Part shown: in pieces, positions 10,661 through 25,502 of the stretch | Layout: each line of letters opens with the position of its first letter | How positions within the stretch are numbered: position 1 is the stretch's first letter | NCBI RefSeq assembly: GCF_001543895.1 | Contig: NZ_JYIJ01000016.1 | Coordinates: forward strand, 62,001-126,000 | Direction: 5' to 3' | DNA length: 64,000 bases | Source: Carbonactinospora thermoautotrophica | GTDB lineage: Bacteria; Actinomycetota; Actinomycetes; Streptomycetales; Carbonactinosporaceae | Made by a program: the position numbers and the translations under genes | The notes under the pieces: model-generated | The model's database searches: none | The model's input: only the letters and a program-made list of their open reading frames with translations | Told to the model about the DNA's origin: nothing

Positions 10661-12355
10661 TCAGCCGCAAACGGCACCTTGTGCGGCTGAACCCACCAGT
10701 TTCGCGTATTTTGCCAGGACGCCTGAGGTGTAGCGAGGAGGCGGAGGGGTCCAGCCCTGTCGGCGGCGGGCCAACTCGTCCTCGTCCACGAGCAGGTCGA
10801 GGGTACGGGCGTTCATGTCGACGCGGATCCGGTCGCCGTCGCGGACGAACGCGATCGGGCCGCCCTGCGTCGCCTCGGGCGCGACGTGCCCGATGCACAG
10901 GCCGGTGGTGCCACCGGAGAATCTCCCGTCGGTGATGAGCAGCACGTCCTTGCCCAGCCCCGCACCCTTGATCGCGCTGGTGATCGCCAGCATCTCGCGC
11001 ATGCCGGGGCCGCCCTGCGGGCCTTCGTACCGGATCACCACGACCTCACCCGGCTTGATCTGACCGTGGGTGAGCGCCTCCATGGCGTACTTCTCGTCGT
11101 CGAACACCCGGGCGGGACCCTCGAAGACCGCGCTGTCGAAACCGGCGCTCTTCACGACCGCGCCTTCCGGGGCGAGCGAGCCCTTGAGGATGGTGATCCC
11201 GCCGGTCTTGTGGATCGGGTTGTCGAGGGCGTGGATGATCTTGCCGTCCGGGTCCGGCGGGGCGATCTCGGCCAGGTTCTCGGCCACGGTCCGCCCGGTC
11301 ACCGTCAGGCAGTCGCCGTGCAGCAGGCCCGCGTCGAGCAGGGCCTTCATCACGACCGGAACGCCGCCGATCTTGTCGATGTCGTTCATCACGTACCGGC
11401 CGAACGGCTTCACGTCGGCCAGGTGCGGGGTGCGGTCGCCGATCCGGTTGAAGTCGTCCAGCGTGAGCGGCACCCGCGCCTCATGCGCGATGGCCAGCAG
11501 GTGCAGCACCGCGTTGGTGGAGCCGCCGAGCGCCATGACCACGGTGATCGCGTTCTCGAATGCCTCCCTGGTCATGATCTGCCGGGCGGTGACGCCCTGC
11601 TCGATCAGCCGCACCACGGCCTCGCCGGAGGCGACCGCGTACTCGTCCCGCCGGCGATCCGGCGCGGGCGGCGAGGCGCTGCCCGGCAGGGACATGCCGA
11701 GCGCCTCGGCGGCGCTGGCCATGGTGTTCGCGGTGTACATGCCCCCGCAGGCGCCCTCGCCGGGGCAGGCGTGCCGCTCGATCGCGTCCAGCTCCTCGCG
11801 GCTGATCTTGCCGAGCGCGCACGCGCCCACACCCTCGAACGCGTCGATGATCGTGAGATCCCGGTCGCCCAGCCGGCCGGGCATGATCGAGCCCGCGTAC
11901 AGGAACACGGCGGCCAGGTCCAGCCGCGCCGCGGCCATGAGCATGCCGGGCAGCGACTTGTCGCAGCCGGCGAGCAGCACCGAGCCGTCCAGCCGCTCGG
12001 CGTGCATCACGCACTCGACCGAGTCGGCGATGATCTCCCGGGACACCAACGAGGCGCGCATTCCCTCGTGCCCCATGGAGATCCCGTCCGACACCGAGAT
12101 CGTGCCGAATTCCAGCGGGTACCCGCCAGCGGCGCGCACGCCGTCCTTGGCCTTCTTGGCCAGCCGGTCGAGGGAGAGGTTGCAGGGCGTGATCTCGTTC
12201 CAGGAGGACGCCACACCGATCTGCGGCTTGTCGAAATCCTCGTCCGTCATGCCGACCGCGCGCAGCATCGCGCGGTGCGGCGCCCGCTCGTACCCCTCGG
12301 TGACGTCACGGCTTCGGGGCTTGCGGTCGATGGGGCGGTCTGTGGGATTGGTCAT
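10661..12355 (-). CDS. ilvD: dihydroxy-acid dehydratase
   Basis: A 564-residue Fe-S dehydratase that forms 2-oxo acids in the third common step of branched-chain amino acid synthesis. Cluster-ligand motifs are visible: 'ITPCNLSLD', 'GCDKSLPGM' and '[16 protein letters not shown]', together with the C-terminal signature '[20 protein letters not shown]'. It starts [19 protein letters not shown] at ATG 12355 with AGAAG four bases upstream. It stands apart from ilvBNC, separated by the GGDEF-EAL gene, on the same strand. Confidence 0.96.
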   Translation of the reverse strand: MTNPTDRPIDRKPRSRDVTEGYERAPHRAMLRAVGMTDEDFDKPQIGVASSWNEITPCNLSLDRLAKKAKDGVRAAGGYPLEFGTISVSDGISMGHEGMRASLVSREIIADSVECVMHAERLDGSVLLAGCDKSLPGMLMAAARLDLAAVFLYAGSIMPGRLGDRDLTIIDAFEGVGACALGKISREELDAIERHACPGEGACGGMYTANTMASAAEALGMSLPGSASPPAPDRRRDEYAVASGEAVVRLIEQGVTARQIMTREAFENAITVVMALGGSTNAVLHLLAIAHEARVPLTLDDFNRIGDRTPHLADVKPFGRYVMNDIDKIGGVPVVMKALLDAGLLHGDCLTVTGRTVAENLAEIAPPDPDGKIIHALDNPIHKTGGITILKGSLAPEGAVVKSAGFDSAVFEGPARVFDDEKYAMEALTHGQIKPGEVVVIRYEGPQGGPGMREMLAITSAIKGAGLGKDVLLITDGRFSGGTTGLCIGHVAPEATQGGPIAFVRDGDRIRVDMNARTLDLLVDEDELARRRQGWTPPPPRYTSGVLAKYAKLVGSAAQGAVCG

Positions 12356-12655
12356 CTCGCTTCTTCGTCTTCTCGGGCAGGTGAGCTCGCGGGCTGATCT
12401 CCGGGGTCGCCGGTCCGCCCGGCGAGCGGGCCAACTGCGCGGTGGTGCTCACTCTACTTCCACGCGGCGGGCATGCCGGACGTCTCGGGCACTGTGCGGG
12501 ACACCAGCCTTTTCCAGGGAAGCCCGCCGCCACCGCGGCCCCGGCCCGGGAAGAGGGCCGTGACCGCCGGCTGGAAACCCTGAAGCCGCGCGGCGCCGGG
12601 AAGACCGCGCCTGCCGCGTGACCGTCCTGGCGACGGGGCACGCCCGACGGACCGG
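12356..12655. other. intergenic region upstream of ilvD
   Basis: 300 bases between the 2-hydroxyacid dehydrogenase stop and the ilvD start. It presumably holds the ilvD promoter and leader. I see no leader peptide rich in Ile, Leu or Val and no terminator like the one before ilvB. A GTG frame overlapping the ilvD start gives a 48-residue product with no recognisable features. Confidence 0.4.
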
Positions 12656-13570
12656 TCAGTACTCCCCGGTGATCACGTTGATGAGCGGCTGGCCGGCCGC
12701 GTACCGGTGCAGCTGCTCGCGGATCAGGCGGACCCCGCGGGGGAAGGCGGCGGCGGTGGCGCCGCCGGTGTGCATGCTGATGAGCACGTTCGGGGCCCGC
12801 CACAGCGGGTGGTCGGGCGGCAGCGGCTCGGGGTCGGTGACGTCGAGCGCGGCACGCAGCCGGCCGCTGGCCAGTTCGGTGAGCAGCGCGTCGGTGACCA
12901 CGACCGGGCCGCGGGCGACGTTTACGAGCAGGGCCCCGTCCTTCATCCGGGCCAGGAACTTCTCGTCGACCATGCCGCGGGTCTCCTCGGTGAGCGGCAC
13001 GGCCAGCACGACCACGTCGGCGCGCGGCAGCAGTTCGGGCAGCGACTCGTACCCGGCGACCCCATCGCGCGGGGAGCGGGCGACGCGGAGGACCTCCACC
13101 TCGAACGGCTGGAGCCGCTGCTCGATGGCCGCGCCGATCGACCCGTACCCGACGATGAGCACGGTCTTGTCGGCGAGCCCGGACTGGAAGCTGAACCGCC
13201 ACTCCCCCGCGTCCTGGGCGCGCACGAAGTCGGGGACGCCGCGCAGCACGGCGAGCATCAGGGTGAGCGCCAGCTCGGAGGTGGCCGTGTCGTGCAGGCC
13301 GCGGGCGTTGCACAGGGTAACGCCCTGGGGGACGTAGGGGCGGACGTGCTCGAACCCGGCGGTCAGCAGCTGGACCACCTTGAGCGAGCGCATGCGCGGG
13401 ATGATCTCCCACACCTCAGGCTGGGCGAGGGTGTACGGGGGCACGTAGAACTCGACCTCGTCGATCGAGGCCGGCGGATCGCCGGACCCGTCGTACACGT
13501 CGACCTCGACGCCCTCGGGCAGGCCGCCGAGGACCTGCTCAGGGTTGTGGATCGGTAGCCAGACCTTCAC
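12656..13570 (-). CDS. D-2-hydroxyacid dehydrogenase family protein
   Basis: A 304-residue NAD(P)-dependent 2-hydroxyacid dehydrogenase. The Rossmann motif GYGSIGAAIEQRL lies near residue 145. Catalytic Arg (VNVARGPVV), Glu (DVTDPEPLP) and His (SMHTGGAT) are present. The GTG start at 13570 overlaps the stop of the patatin gene (GTGA) and has GGAGG six bases upstream, so the two are coupled. Substrate is not predictable; glyoxylate/hydroxypyruvate reductase-like activity is possible. It is not a second SerA, since it lacks ACT/ASB domains. Confidence 0.88.
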   Translation of the reverse strand: MKVWLPIHNPEQVLGGLPEGVEVDVYDGSGDPPASIDEVEFYVPPYTLAQPEVWEIIPRMRSLKVVQLLTAGFEHVRPYVPQGVTLCNARGLHDTATSELALTLMLAVLRGVPDFVRAQDAGEWRFSFQSGLADKTVLIVGYGSIGAAIEQRLQPFEVEVLRVARSPRDGVAGYESLPELLPRADVVVLAVPLTEETRGMVDEKFLARMKDGALLVNVARGPVVVTDALLTELASGRLRAALDVTDPEPLPPDHPLWRAPNVLISMHTGGATAAAFPRGVRLIREQLHRYAAGQPLINVITGEY

Positions 13571-14598
13571 TGCGCCCCTCCACGGCACACCGCGCGATAC
13601 CGGTCGAAGTCCCAGCCGGCGAGGAACCGCTCCGCGGCCTCACGCCCCGCGGCGAGCAGGCCGTCTTGCTGCGCCGGCGTGATGTCGAAGTCCACCGCCG
13701 AGATTCCGGAGGTGTCCACGAACACGCTACGCGCCAGTGCGCAGGGGGTGTGAATGTGGGCCGCGTCCGCCGCTCCGATCATGGTCTCCACCACCTTCAG
13801 GCCGAGCGACACCGGCCCGGTCGCCGGCCGGGTGACCCGGGCCTGCTCGCCGTCGCGGGCGGACAGCCGGATCCCGAACGTAGGCCAGCGCGGCGGCTTG
13901 CCGTCGGTGCGGTCGAAGACCGCGATCGGGTAGTTGGACAGCACCCCTCCGTCCACCAGGGTGGAGACGCCCCGGTCCTTGCCGGAGCGCAGCGTGAGCG
14001 GCTCGAAGAAGAAGGGGATGGACGCGGAGGCCCGTACCGCGTCGGCCACCGGTTGCTCGTCGGGGTCGAGCCCGTACACCTCCGCGTAGTCCCAGGGCAG
14101 CCGGACCAGCCGCTGGCGGGACACGTCGCTCGCCATCACCACCAGCCGGTACCGGTGCCCCTCGGGGATGTCGCTGTCCGGGTCTTCTGGCAGGCGCAGG
14201 TCGCCGAACTTCTCCACCCCGAGCGCGCGCAGCGTGCTGGCCAGCCACGCGCGCAGATAGTCGCCCTCGTAGAGGCCGTTCTCGAGGAGCAGCGAGAGCA
14301 GGTCGCCGACCGGCCCCAGCATGTTCAGCGCCCAGCCGAACCGGCCGCGGTCGCGGAACTTCTTGTAGTCCAGGGTCCGGACGATGTCGACCAGCCGGTG
14401 TGTGGGCTCGCCGGCCCGCTGCATCGCGGCCAGCACCGAGCCCACGATCGCGCCGGCGGAGCTGCCGGCGATGCGCGGGAACCCGTACCCCGCCTCGGCG
14501 AGCCGGGTCACCGCGCCGACGAGCCCGATCCCCTTGACGCCGCCGCCCTCGAGCACCAAGTCGGCCTTCAGTCCGGTACCCGCCGATCCAGCGGCCAT
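13567..14598 (-). CDS. patatin-like phospholipase
   Basis: A 343-residue patatin-fold lipid acyl hydrolase. The oxyanion loop GGGVKGIG lies near residue 17, the nucleophile motif GSSAG near 46, and the catalytic Asp in VDGG in the second half. I chose ATG 14598 (MAAGSAGTGLKADLVLEGGG) because homology begins right after it and GGGGGTGG lies upstream. The frame is open to 14868, but the extra part looks non-coding. The stop overlaps the start of the dehydrogenase gene. Confidence 0.85.
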   Translation of the reverse strand: MAAGSAGTGLKADLVLEGGGVKGIGLVGAVTRLAEAGYGFPRIAGSSAGAIVGSVLAAMQRAGEPTHRLVDIVRTLDYKKFRDRGRFGWALNMLGPVGDLLSLLLENGLYEGDYLRAWLASTLRALGVEKFGDLRLPEDPDSDIPEGHRYRLVVMASDVSRQRLVRLPWDYAEVYGLDPDEQPVADAVRASASIPFFFEPLTLRSGKDRGVSTLVDGGVLSNYPIAVFDRTDGKPPRWPTFGIRLSARDGEQARVTRPATGPVSLGLKVVETMIGAADAAHIHTPCALARSVFVDTSGISAVDFDITPAQQDGLLAAGREAAERFLAGWDFDRYRAVCRGGAQ

Positions 14599-14868
14599 CG
14601 CGCCACCACCCCCGTATCCATCGCTCGTCCTGGATGAGATCACCATAGAGGCGATCACGCCGGGGATCACCCCTGCGAGGAGTCGTTCCCGCCGCGCGGA
14701 CGTACGTTGTTCTCCGGACAGCGACCCGGAAGGTGCGAGGTGCGGCGAGGCGGACTCCGCCGCGGCGGTCGAGGTGATCGAGGGTGTGCCGCTCCTCAGC
14801 ACGCGGCAGGTGGCGTGGACATCGAGACCGTGCGGCTGCGAAGACCTGGACGGGTTGCCGGAGCCCAT

Positions 14869-15469
14869 GAGCGGCCGACGATCACAGTAGGTAATAAAAG
14901 ATAAAAATCCAGCAATGAACCCAAAAGGGCTAGCAAATCACATGAAGATCCATTAATCTTCTCTGCGAGGTTCGATCTTCCGCCGCGGCGACCGGGCCCG
15001 CCGCGGCGGATCCTCCTTCGCCTGCGCCGTGCTCAAGCCTTTCCAGGACGGCGTGAGTCTTTCCGGGACGGCGTGCCGTAAGCGCCCGGGACACCGACGC
15101 CCGCCTGACCCTCGCGCTGGGGCCGCTGTTCTCACTGTCCGGCTACCTGATCACGAACCTCTTCCCCGGCGGCGTGATCACTCCGGGCTGGCTGGCGCTC
15201 GCCTTGGTCGAGGACCCGAACCGGGTGCTGCTGCCTCACGCTCGCCACGTGGGCACGCCGGCCACGCAGAAGCACGTGATCCGCTAGTGCCTGTTCGCCG
15301 CAGTTGTCCTGATCGCCTACCCGATCGTGCTCAGCGGCCTGTTGCTGGGCTTCCCGGTGACTGAGCGACGCCGTCCTGGACGGCCCACCCGCTGCCTGGT
15401 CCCGGGGAGGACGCTTGACGACATCACCGGACGGCCCTCCGGGGGACCAGGTCGCGTCGGGGTGGCAGA
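14869..15469. other. gene-poor region with an AT-rich patch and hairpins
   Basis: About 600 bases between the patatin gene and gatB. Positions 14887-14960 are strikingly A/T-rich for this genome. They contain the hairpin GAAGAT (14944-14949)/ATCTTC (14956-14961). A second perfect stem, TCCGCCGCGG (14979-14988)/CCGCGGCGGA (15001-15010), follows. From about 15084 there is a decayed membrane-protein frame, listed separately. Confidence 0.5.
15084..15400 (+). pseudogene. remnant of a membrane protein, possibly PgsC/CapC-like
   Basis: Frame +3 reads a hydrophobic, protein-like sequence without a start codon: LALGPLFSLSGYLITN, then FPGGVITPGWLALALVEDP, a TAG stop at 15285-15287, and after it CLFAAVVLIAYPIVLSGLLL in the same frame. 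The 'PGGVxxPGWLAL' block resembles PgsC/CapC of poly-gamma-glutamate synthesis ('PAGLVVPGYLGL'). No start, one internal stop and no conserved end make it a remnant. The family match is from memory and tentative. Confidence 0.4.
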
Positions 15470-16975
15470 TCAGCCCTGGACGCCGAGCCGCTGGAGGATC
15501 AACTCCCGGGCGCGGGCGGCGTCGGCCTGGCCGCGGGTGGCCTTCATGACCGCGCCGACCAGGGCACCGGCCGCGGCGATCTTGCCGCCGCGAACCTTCT
15601 CGGCGATGTCCGGGTTGGCCGCGATCGCCTCCTCCACGGCCTTGGTGAGCGCTCCGGAGTCCGAGACGATCCGCAGGTCCCGCTTCTCGACGACCGTGTC
15701 GGGGTCGCCCTCACCGGCCAACACGCCCTCGATCACCTGGCGGGCGAGCTTGTCGTTGAGCTTGCCCTCGGCGACCAGTTCGACGATGCGGGCGACCTGG
15801 GCCGGGGTGATCGGCAGCTCGTCCACGTCGACGCCCTGCTCGTTGGCGCGCCGGGCCAGCTCGCCCAGCCACCACTTGCGGGCCTGGTCCGGCGGCGAGC
15901 CGGCCTCGACGGTCGCGGCGACCACGTCGAGCGCGCCCGCGCCGACCAGCGCCTGCATCTCCTTGTCCGAGAGCCCCCACTCGGCCTGGAGCCGACGGCG
16001 GCGGGCTCTCGGCATCTCGGGCAGGGTCTGGCGCAGCTGCTCGACCCACTCCCGGGACGGGGCCACGGGCACCAGGTCGGGCTCGGGGAAGTACCGGTAG
16101 TCCTCGGCCTGCTCCTTGCTGCGCCCAGAGGTGGTGACGCCGCTGTCCTCGTGCCAGTGGCGGGTCTCCTGGACCACCTTGCCGCCGGACTCCAGCACGG
16201 CCGCCTGGCGGCTGATCTCGTACCGGACGGCCCGCTCGACCGAGCGCAGCGAGTTCACGTTCTTGGTCTCGCTGCGGGTGCCGAACTCGCTCGCGCCCTT
16301 CGGCATCAGCGACACGTTGGCGTCGCAGCGCAGCTGGCCCAGTTCCATGCGCGCCTCGGACACCCCCAGTGCCCGGAGCAGGTCGCGCAGCTCGGCCACG
16401 TACGCCTTGGCCACCAGCGGGGCCAGCTCACCGGCGCCGACGATCGGCTTGGTGACGATCTCGATCAGCGGGATGCCGGCCCGGTTGTAGTCCACCAGCG
16501 AGTAGTCCGCGCCGTGGATGCGCCCGGTGGCGCCGCCCACGTGCGTGGACTTGCCGGTGTCCTCCTCCATGTGGGCGCGCTCGATGCCGATGCGGAACGT
16601 CCTGCCCTCGACCTCGATGTCGATCCAGCCGTTGAAACAGATCGGCTCGTCGTACTGCGAGATCTGGAAGTTCTTCGGCATGTCCGGATAGAAGTAGTTC
16701 TTCCGGCTGAACCGGCACCACTGCGCGATCTCACAGTTGAGCGCGAGCCCGATCCGGATGGCGGATTCGACGGCCTTCTCGTTGACCACCGGCAGCGACC
16801 CGGGCAGGCCCAGGCAGGTCGGGCAGACCTGCGAGTTCGGCTCGGCCCCGAACCCGGTCGGGCAGCCGCAGAACATCTTGGTCGCGGTGCCCAGCTCGAC
16901 GTGCACCTCCAGGCCGAGGACCGGGTCGTACTTGGCGATCGCCTCGTCGTAGTCGAGCACCGCCTGCAGCGTCAC
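15470..16975 (-). CDS. gatB: Asp-tRNA(Asn)/Glu-tRNA(Gln) amidotransferase subunit B
   Basis: A 501-residue GatB, which binds and phosphorylates misacylated tRNA so that GatCAB can amidate it. Signatures include [28 protein letters not shown] and [20 protein letters not shown] in the cradle domain, and a C-terminal YqeY-like tail ('[16 protein letters not shown]'). GTG at 16975 overlaps the stop of the preceding small gene (GTGA). It is the last gene of gatC-gatA-small gene-gatB. Confidence 0.95.
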   Translation of the reverse strand: MTLQAVLDYDEAIAKYDPVLGLEVHVELGTATKMFCGCPTGFGAEPNSQVCPTCLGLPGSLPVVNEKAVESAIRIGLALNCEIAQWCRFSRKNYFYPDMPKNFQISQYDEPICFNGWIDIEVEGRTFRIGIERAHMEEDTGKSTHVGGATGRIHGADYSLVDYNRAGIPLIEIVTKPIVGAGELAPLVAKAYVAELRDLLRALGVSEARMELGQLRCDANVSLMPKGASEFGTRSETKNVNSLRSVERAVRYEISRQAAVLESGGKVVQETRHWHEDSGVTTSGRSKEQAEDYRYFPEPDLVPVAPSREWVEQLRQTLPEMPRARRRRLQAEWGLSDKEMQALVGAGALDVVAATVEAGSPPDQARKWWLGELARRANEQGVDVDELPITPAQVARIVELVAEGKLNDKLARQVIEGVLAGEGDPDTVVEKRDLRIVSDSGALTKAVEEAIAANPDIAEKVRGGKIAAAGALVGAVMKATRGQADAARARELILQRLGVQG

Positions 16976-17186
16976 TCCTCCTCACCCTTCCTGAGCTCGC
17001 GGATCACCAGGGCCACGGTGGTCAACGCCGCCGCCAACCCGAGGATCGCGTTGATCTTGCGGAGCCGATCGCCATCCTGGCGCGCCTGCCACAGAGCACG
17101 GACGGCGGCGACCCCGCCGAAGACCTCGCCGCCGATCGTGGCGTACGTGGCGAGCCTGCTCTTCCTGGCGATGTTGCCCGGGAGCT

Positions 17187-17190
<4 letters not shown>
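16972..17190 (-). CDS. small membrane protein between gatA and gatB
   Basis: A 72-residue protein starting [13 protein letters not shown], with a basic N-terminus, one clear membrane helix near residues 46-64 ([18 protein letters not shown]) and a charged tail ending KGEEE. The GTG start overlaps the gatA stop and its own stop overlaps the gatB start, both as GTGA, so the three are translated in series. No function is recognised. The placement argues that it is a genuine gene co-produced with GatCAB. Confidence 0.75.
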
Positions 17191-18689
<1,499 letters not shown>

Positions 18690-18692
18690 GGG

Positions 18693-18992
18693 TTACGCCT
18701 CCTCTCCCAGGATCCGCGGGACCCGGAACCGCCCGTCCTCGGCCGCTGGCGCCTCGGCCAGCACCTCCTCGGGCCGCAGCCCGGGGCGTACCTCGTCGGG
18801 GCGCATCACGTTCGTCAGCGGCAGCGGATGCGAGGTCGGCGGGATGTCCTCCGCCGCTACCTCCTTCACCCGGGCGACGGCGGCGAGGATCACGTCGAGC
18901 TGGGACGCGAGGTGATCGAGCTCCTCCTCGCCGAGATCCAACCGGGCCAGCCGGGCGAGGTGCGCGACCTCCTCCCGCGTGATGACAGACAT
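18693..18992 (-). CDS. gatC: Asp-tRNA(Asn)/Glu-tRNA(Gln) amidotransferase subunit C
   Basis: A 99-residue GatC, the small subunit that wraps and stabilises GatA. It begins MSVITREEVAHLARLARLDL and contains the characteristic 'LHPLPLTNVMRPDEV'-type segment (here SHPLPLTNVMRPDEVRPG). It is the first gene of the operon. Confidence 0.94.
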   Translation of the reverse strand: MSVITREEVAHLARLARLDLGEEELDHLASQLDVILAAVARVKEVAAEDIPPTSHPLPLTNVMRPDEVRPGLRPEEVLAEAPAAEDGRFRVPRILGEEA

Positions 18993-19112
18993 GCGCCGTT
19001 CCTCTTCTTGGCAGCAGGCTTTCGGAGTCGGTGTTCGCGTGCGATGTTCGCGCGAGCGTACAGGCCCATCCTAGGGCGAGCGGCCACCGGCCGACGCGGC
19101 CGAAACCACCGG

Positions 19113-21176
19113 CTATGCCCGGTACGCGTCGCCGGCCACGGAGCACCCCATCCGCTCGGCGAGCCAGGCGGTCGCCTGCTCGCCCGGCATGGCCCGGGCG
19201 ACCAGCCAGCCCTGGGCCACATCGCAGCCGAGCCGGCGCAGCTGCTCCCAGGTGGCGTCGTCCTCCACGCCCTCGGCGACCACGCGGATGCCGAGCGAGT
19301 GGGCGAGGTCCACGGTGGAGCGGACGATCGCCGCGTCCTCCTTGACGTCGGTGAGCCGAGCGACGAAAGACCGGTCGATCTTGATCTCGCTGACCGGCAT
19401 ACGGCGCAGGTGCACCAGCGAGGAGTACCCGGTGCCGAAGTCATCCAGGGACAGCCGCACGCCGAGTTCCTCCAGGCCGGAGATGGTGTCCGAGACCCGG
19501 TTGGGGTCCTCCAGCAGGACCCGCTCGGTGATCTCCAGTTGGAGCGCGGAGGCGGGCACGCCGTACCGGCGCAGCCCCTCCGAGATGGTGTGCACGAAGC
19601 CGGGCGCGTGGATGTCCCGCAGCGACACGTTGACCGCGATCGGGACCGTGATGCCGGTGCGCCACCAGACGGCGGCCTGGGCGAGCGCGGTCTGCAGAAC
19701 GTACTCGGTAAGCCGGGGCATGAGCCCGGTCTGCTCGGCCAGTTGGACGAACAGCTCCGGGCTCATCGGGCCGCGGACCGGGTGGGTCCAGCGGACCAGA
19801 GCCTCCAGGCCGACCACGGCGCCGTCGGCGAAGGACACCTTCGGCTGGTAGTACAGGTCGAGGTCGCCGGCGTCGAGCGCGCGCCGCAGGTCGCCGAGGA
19901 GGGCGAGCCGGTCGGGCGTGTTGCGGTCGCGCTCGACCGCGTACATCTCGATACCGCCGGACGCGCCCTTGGCCAGGTACATGGCCACGTCGGCGCGCTG
20001 GAGCAGGCCCTCGAAGTCGGCGGCGTGGTCCGGGTACAGCGCGATGCCGACGCTGGCCTCCAGGTCGAGGACGAGGCCGTCGAGGTTGAACGGTTGGGCG
20101 AACACGTCCACCACGCGGGCCGCGATCGCCCGGGCGGTGGCGGCGTCCGGCACCGTCGGCAGCAGGATCGCGAACTCGTCCCCGCCGAGCCGGCCGACCA
20201 CGTCCCCGGGCCGCAGGGCGCGCTTGAGCCGCTCGGCGACCAGGGCGAGCAGCCGGTCGCCGGTGAGGTGCCCCAGGGTGTCGTTGATCTCCTTGAACCG
20301 GTCCAGGTCGAGCAGGAACAGCCCCATCCGCCCGCCCCGCCGGCGGGCCGCGGCCAGGGCCTGCTCGCTGCTCCGGATGAGCATCTTGCGGTTCGGCAGG
20401 CCGGTGAGCGAGTCGTGCAGCGACTCCTGCTCGCGCGCCCGGGAGATCGACGCGCTGCGGTACACCGCGACCAGCGCGACCCCGAACAGCGGGATGAACC
20501 AGGGCCGGTGCGCGAGCACGACCACGACCAGTGGGGACAGCCCGAGCAACACCCCGCCGACCGCGGCCTGGTAAGCCAGCTCGGCCCGCACCGTCTCGAC
20601 GAAACGCCCGCCCTGCCACCAGGCCAGGCCCCGCCAGACCAGGAGGTTGTTGACCGTGAGGTACGCGAGGGCGGCGAGGCCCACCGCGGGCAGGTCAGCG
20701 GCGTCGGGCACCTTCGGCTGGGCCGGCGTGGCCGCGACGCCGAACACGGCGAGCACCCCGTACGCCGCGGCGAGGCTGAGCGCGTACTGGGCCATGTTGA
20801 ACACGTTCCGCCAGGTGGCGTGGCGCCTCGCCACCCCGTACAGCAGGGAGGCCAGCGCGTGGAGCACCGCCGCGATCGGCAGCCCGAGGTACAGCAGGAC
20901 CGCGAACGTGAACGTGGTGGAGGTGGTGATGCCCTCGCCGTCACGCCGACCCGGGCTGGTGATCGGGCGGAGCTCGCCGAAGACGATGAGCACGGCCAGG
21001 ATCCATAGTCCGGGCAGCTGGACGAGCCGGGGCAACCCGTCCGCCGCGTCGGTGCTGAGCCGTACGCCACCCCATGCCAGCACGCCGGCCCCGGCGGCCA
21101 TCACGCAGGCCGCGTAGGGGACGAGTGCTGTCCGCCGTCCGGCGGAGCCGAGGTGATGGTCGTCGGCCTGGCACAT
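19113..21176 (-). CDS. membrane GGDEF-EAL cyclic-di-GMP protein
   Basis: A 687-residue protein. Residues 1-230 contain six or more hydrophobic helices. A GGDEF domain follows (HDSLTGLPNRKML near 240, intact RLGGDEFAILL near 332), then an EAL domain with GLEALVRW, LDDFGTGYSSL, the Lys in EIKIDRSF and the Glu in VAEGVED. Both catalytic sites look complete. There is no PAS domain, unlike the first GGDEF-EAL protein in this window. The start ATG 21176 has GGGAG upstream, next to a GGTCAC/GTGACC hairpin (21190-21209). It sits between gatC and ligA on the same strand. Confidence 0.88.
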   Translation of the reverse strand: MCQADDHHLGSAGRRTALVPYAACVMAAGAGVLAWGGVRLSTDAADGLPRLVQLPGLWILAVLIVFGELRPITSPGRRDGEGITTSTTFTFAVLLYLGLPIAAVLHALASLLYGVARRHATWRNVFNMAQYALSLAAAYGVLAVFGVAATPAQPKVPDAADLPAVGLAALAYLTVNNLLVWRGLAWWQGGRFVETVRAELAYQAAVGGVLLGLSPLVVVVLAHRPWFIPLFGVALVAVYRSASISRAREQESLHDSLTGLPNRKMLIRSSEQALAAARRRGGRMGLFLLDLDRFKEINDTLGHLTGDRLLALVAERLKRALRPGDVVGRLGGDEFAILLPTVPDAATARAIAARVVDVFAQPFNLDGLVLDLEASVGIALYPDHAADFEGLLQRADVAMYLAKGASGGIEMYAVERDRNTPDRLALLGDLRRALDAGDLDLYYQPKVSFADGAVVGLEALVRWTHPVRGPMSPELFVQLAEQTGLMPRLTEYVLQTALAQAAVWWRTGITVPIAVNVSLRDIHAPGFVHTISEGLRRYGVPASALQLEITERVLLEDPNRVSDTISGLEELGVRLSLDDFGTGYSSLVHLRRMPVSEIKIDRSFVARLTDVKEDAAIVRSTVDLAHSLGIRVVAEGVEDDATWEQLRRLGCDVAQGWLVARAMPGEQATAWLAERMGCSVAGDAYRA

Positions 21177-21392
21177 GCCCGCTCCCTGGGGTCACGAAGA
21201 TGGGTGACCGCCGCCCTTGCGACGGAGACACGCCGCCCGCATTGGCGCATTTCCGACGTTGGATGGAATGAAGACTAAAGCGCTGGCGATCGATCGGGAG
21301 ATATATCACGCGAACGGCGGCAGGTCATGCATTCCTGCGGGTTTTCACGCAACCGCCTGACGGGTGAATCACCTGAATATTCCTCAGGGTCT

Positions 21393-24688
<3,296 letters not shown>

Positions 24689-24989
24689 ACTCGCAGCCTA
24701 ATTGGATGGCGCGGGTGATCCCGGACGCCCCGGCCGGATGCGAGGGTGATCCGGGAGCCGCGTAATCTCGTAGCGACACCCGCGTCCGCCTGCTCACTCG
24801 AACGAGTGAATGACAGTCGATGGGTTTCCCATGCCTGACCGTCCATTCACGAGATCGCTACCGAATTGAGACGGTAGCGATCCCAATTTCGTGGGGAGGT
24901 ATAGGTGAGAACCGTCTCCGGGGGTTTGGAAAAATAGGGCCCGCCCACGTTGTGCGCCCCTGGGGCGTGGACGCCTGGGGAGTGCACCT
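24689..24989. promoter_or_regulatory. divergent intergenic region with an 11-bp inverted repeat
   Basis: The region lies between the leftward MetE-like gene and a rightward hypothetical gene. GATCGCTACCG (24853-24863) and CGGTAGCGATC (24872-24882) are perfect inverted arms around an 8-base spacer, and GTGAATG/CATTCAC arms flank the same area. It could be an operator or an mRNA hairpin for the rightward gene. Confidence 0.5.
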
Positions 24990-25439
24990 GTGCTGACCTT
25001 GTTCTTCGCCGCTACCGATGACGAGCTCGACTGGCTTGTGTGCACCGGTATGGATCCGAGGGCGCTCGGCCTCGACGTGGTCGACGGCGGCGGCCTCGGG
25101 CCGGCCCGGCTCGCGTTGCTGGACGCGGCCGTGACCGGGGACACCTACCGGGAGGTGCTGGAGGCCATCCTCGGCTCCGTACGCATCCCCCAGGCTTTCG
25201 GCGCCCACGCCAGGAACGAGTCCGTCGTGCTCAACCTACGCGGACGGTTCGTCCACCGGGTCTCGCTGCTCACCGATCCGGAGATCGAGTCCACGGTGCA
25301 GCGCTGGTTCCGGACCGAGCGCAAGGGCTGGGACCCGCTGTTCGAGGCGGCGACCGGGTACCTGATCCGGTCGCTGTCGATGCTGGCGCTCCTCGCCCAG
25401 AGCTGCGAGCGCAAGATGTTCGCGCTCGTGGATCCGTGA
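24990..25439 (+). CDS. hypothetical protein
   Basis: A 149-residue soluble protein starting at GTG 24990, with GGGGAG seven bases upstream. It begins LTLFFAATDDELDWLV and includes a charged middle ('EIESTVQRWFRTERKGWDP') and a helical C-terminal half. No family is recognised. It has typical high-GC codon use and is followed 63 bases later by the CapA-like gene. The palindrome-rich leader suggests regulation. Confidence 0.65.
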   Translation: MLTLFFAATDDELDWLVCTGMDPRALGLDVVDGGGLGPARLALLDAAVTGDTYREVLEAILGSVRIPQAFGAHARNESVVLNLRGRFVHRVSLLTDPEIESTVQRWFRTERKGWDPLFEAATGYLIRSLSMLALLAQSCERKMFALVDP

Positions 25440-25502
25440 CGGGACGCCCACGCACTGGGCGGGTGCCGCCTTCGCGGCGACGCGCGACCGTAGCCTGGAG
25501 GT

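Noticed and set aside
12306-12500. A leader peptide for ilvD overlapping its start in another frame
   Set aside because: The GTG frame contains no cluster of Ile, Leu or Val codons and no terminator follows, unlike the ilvB leader.
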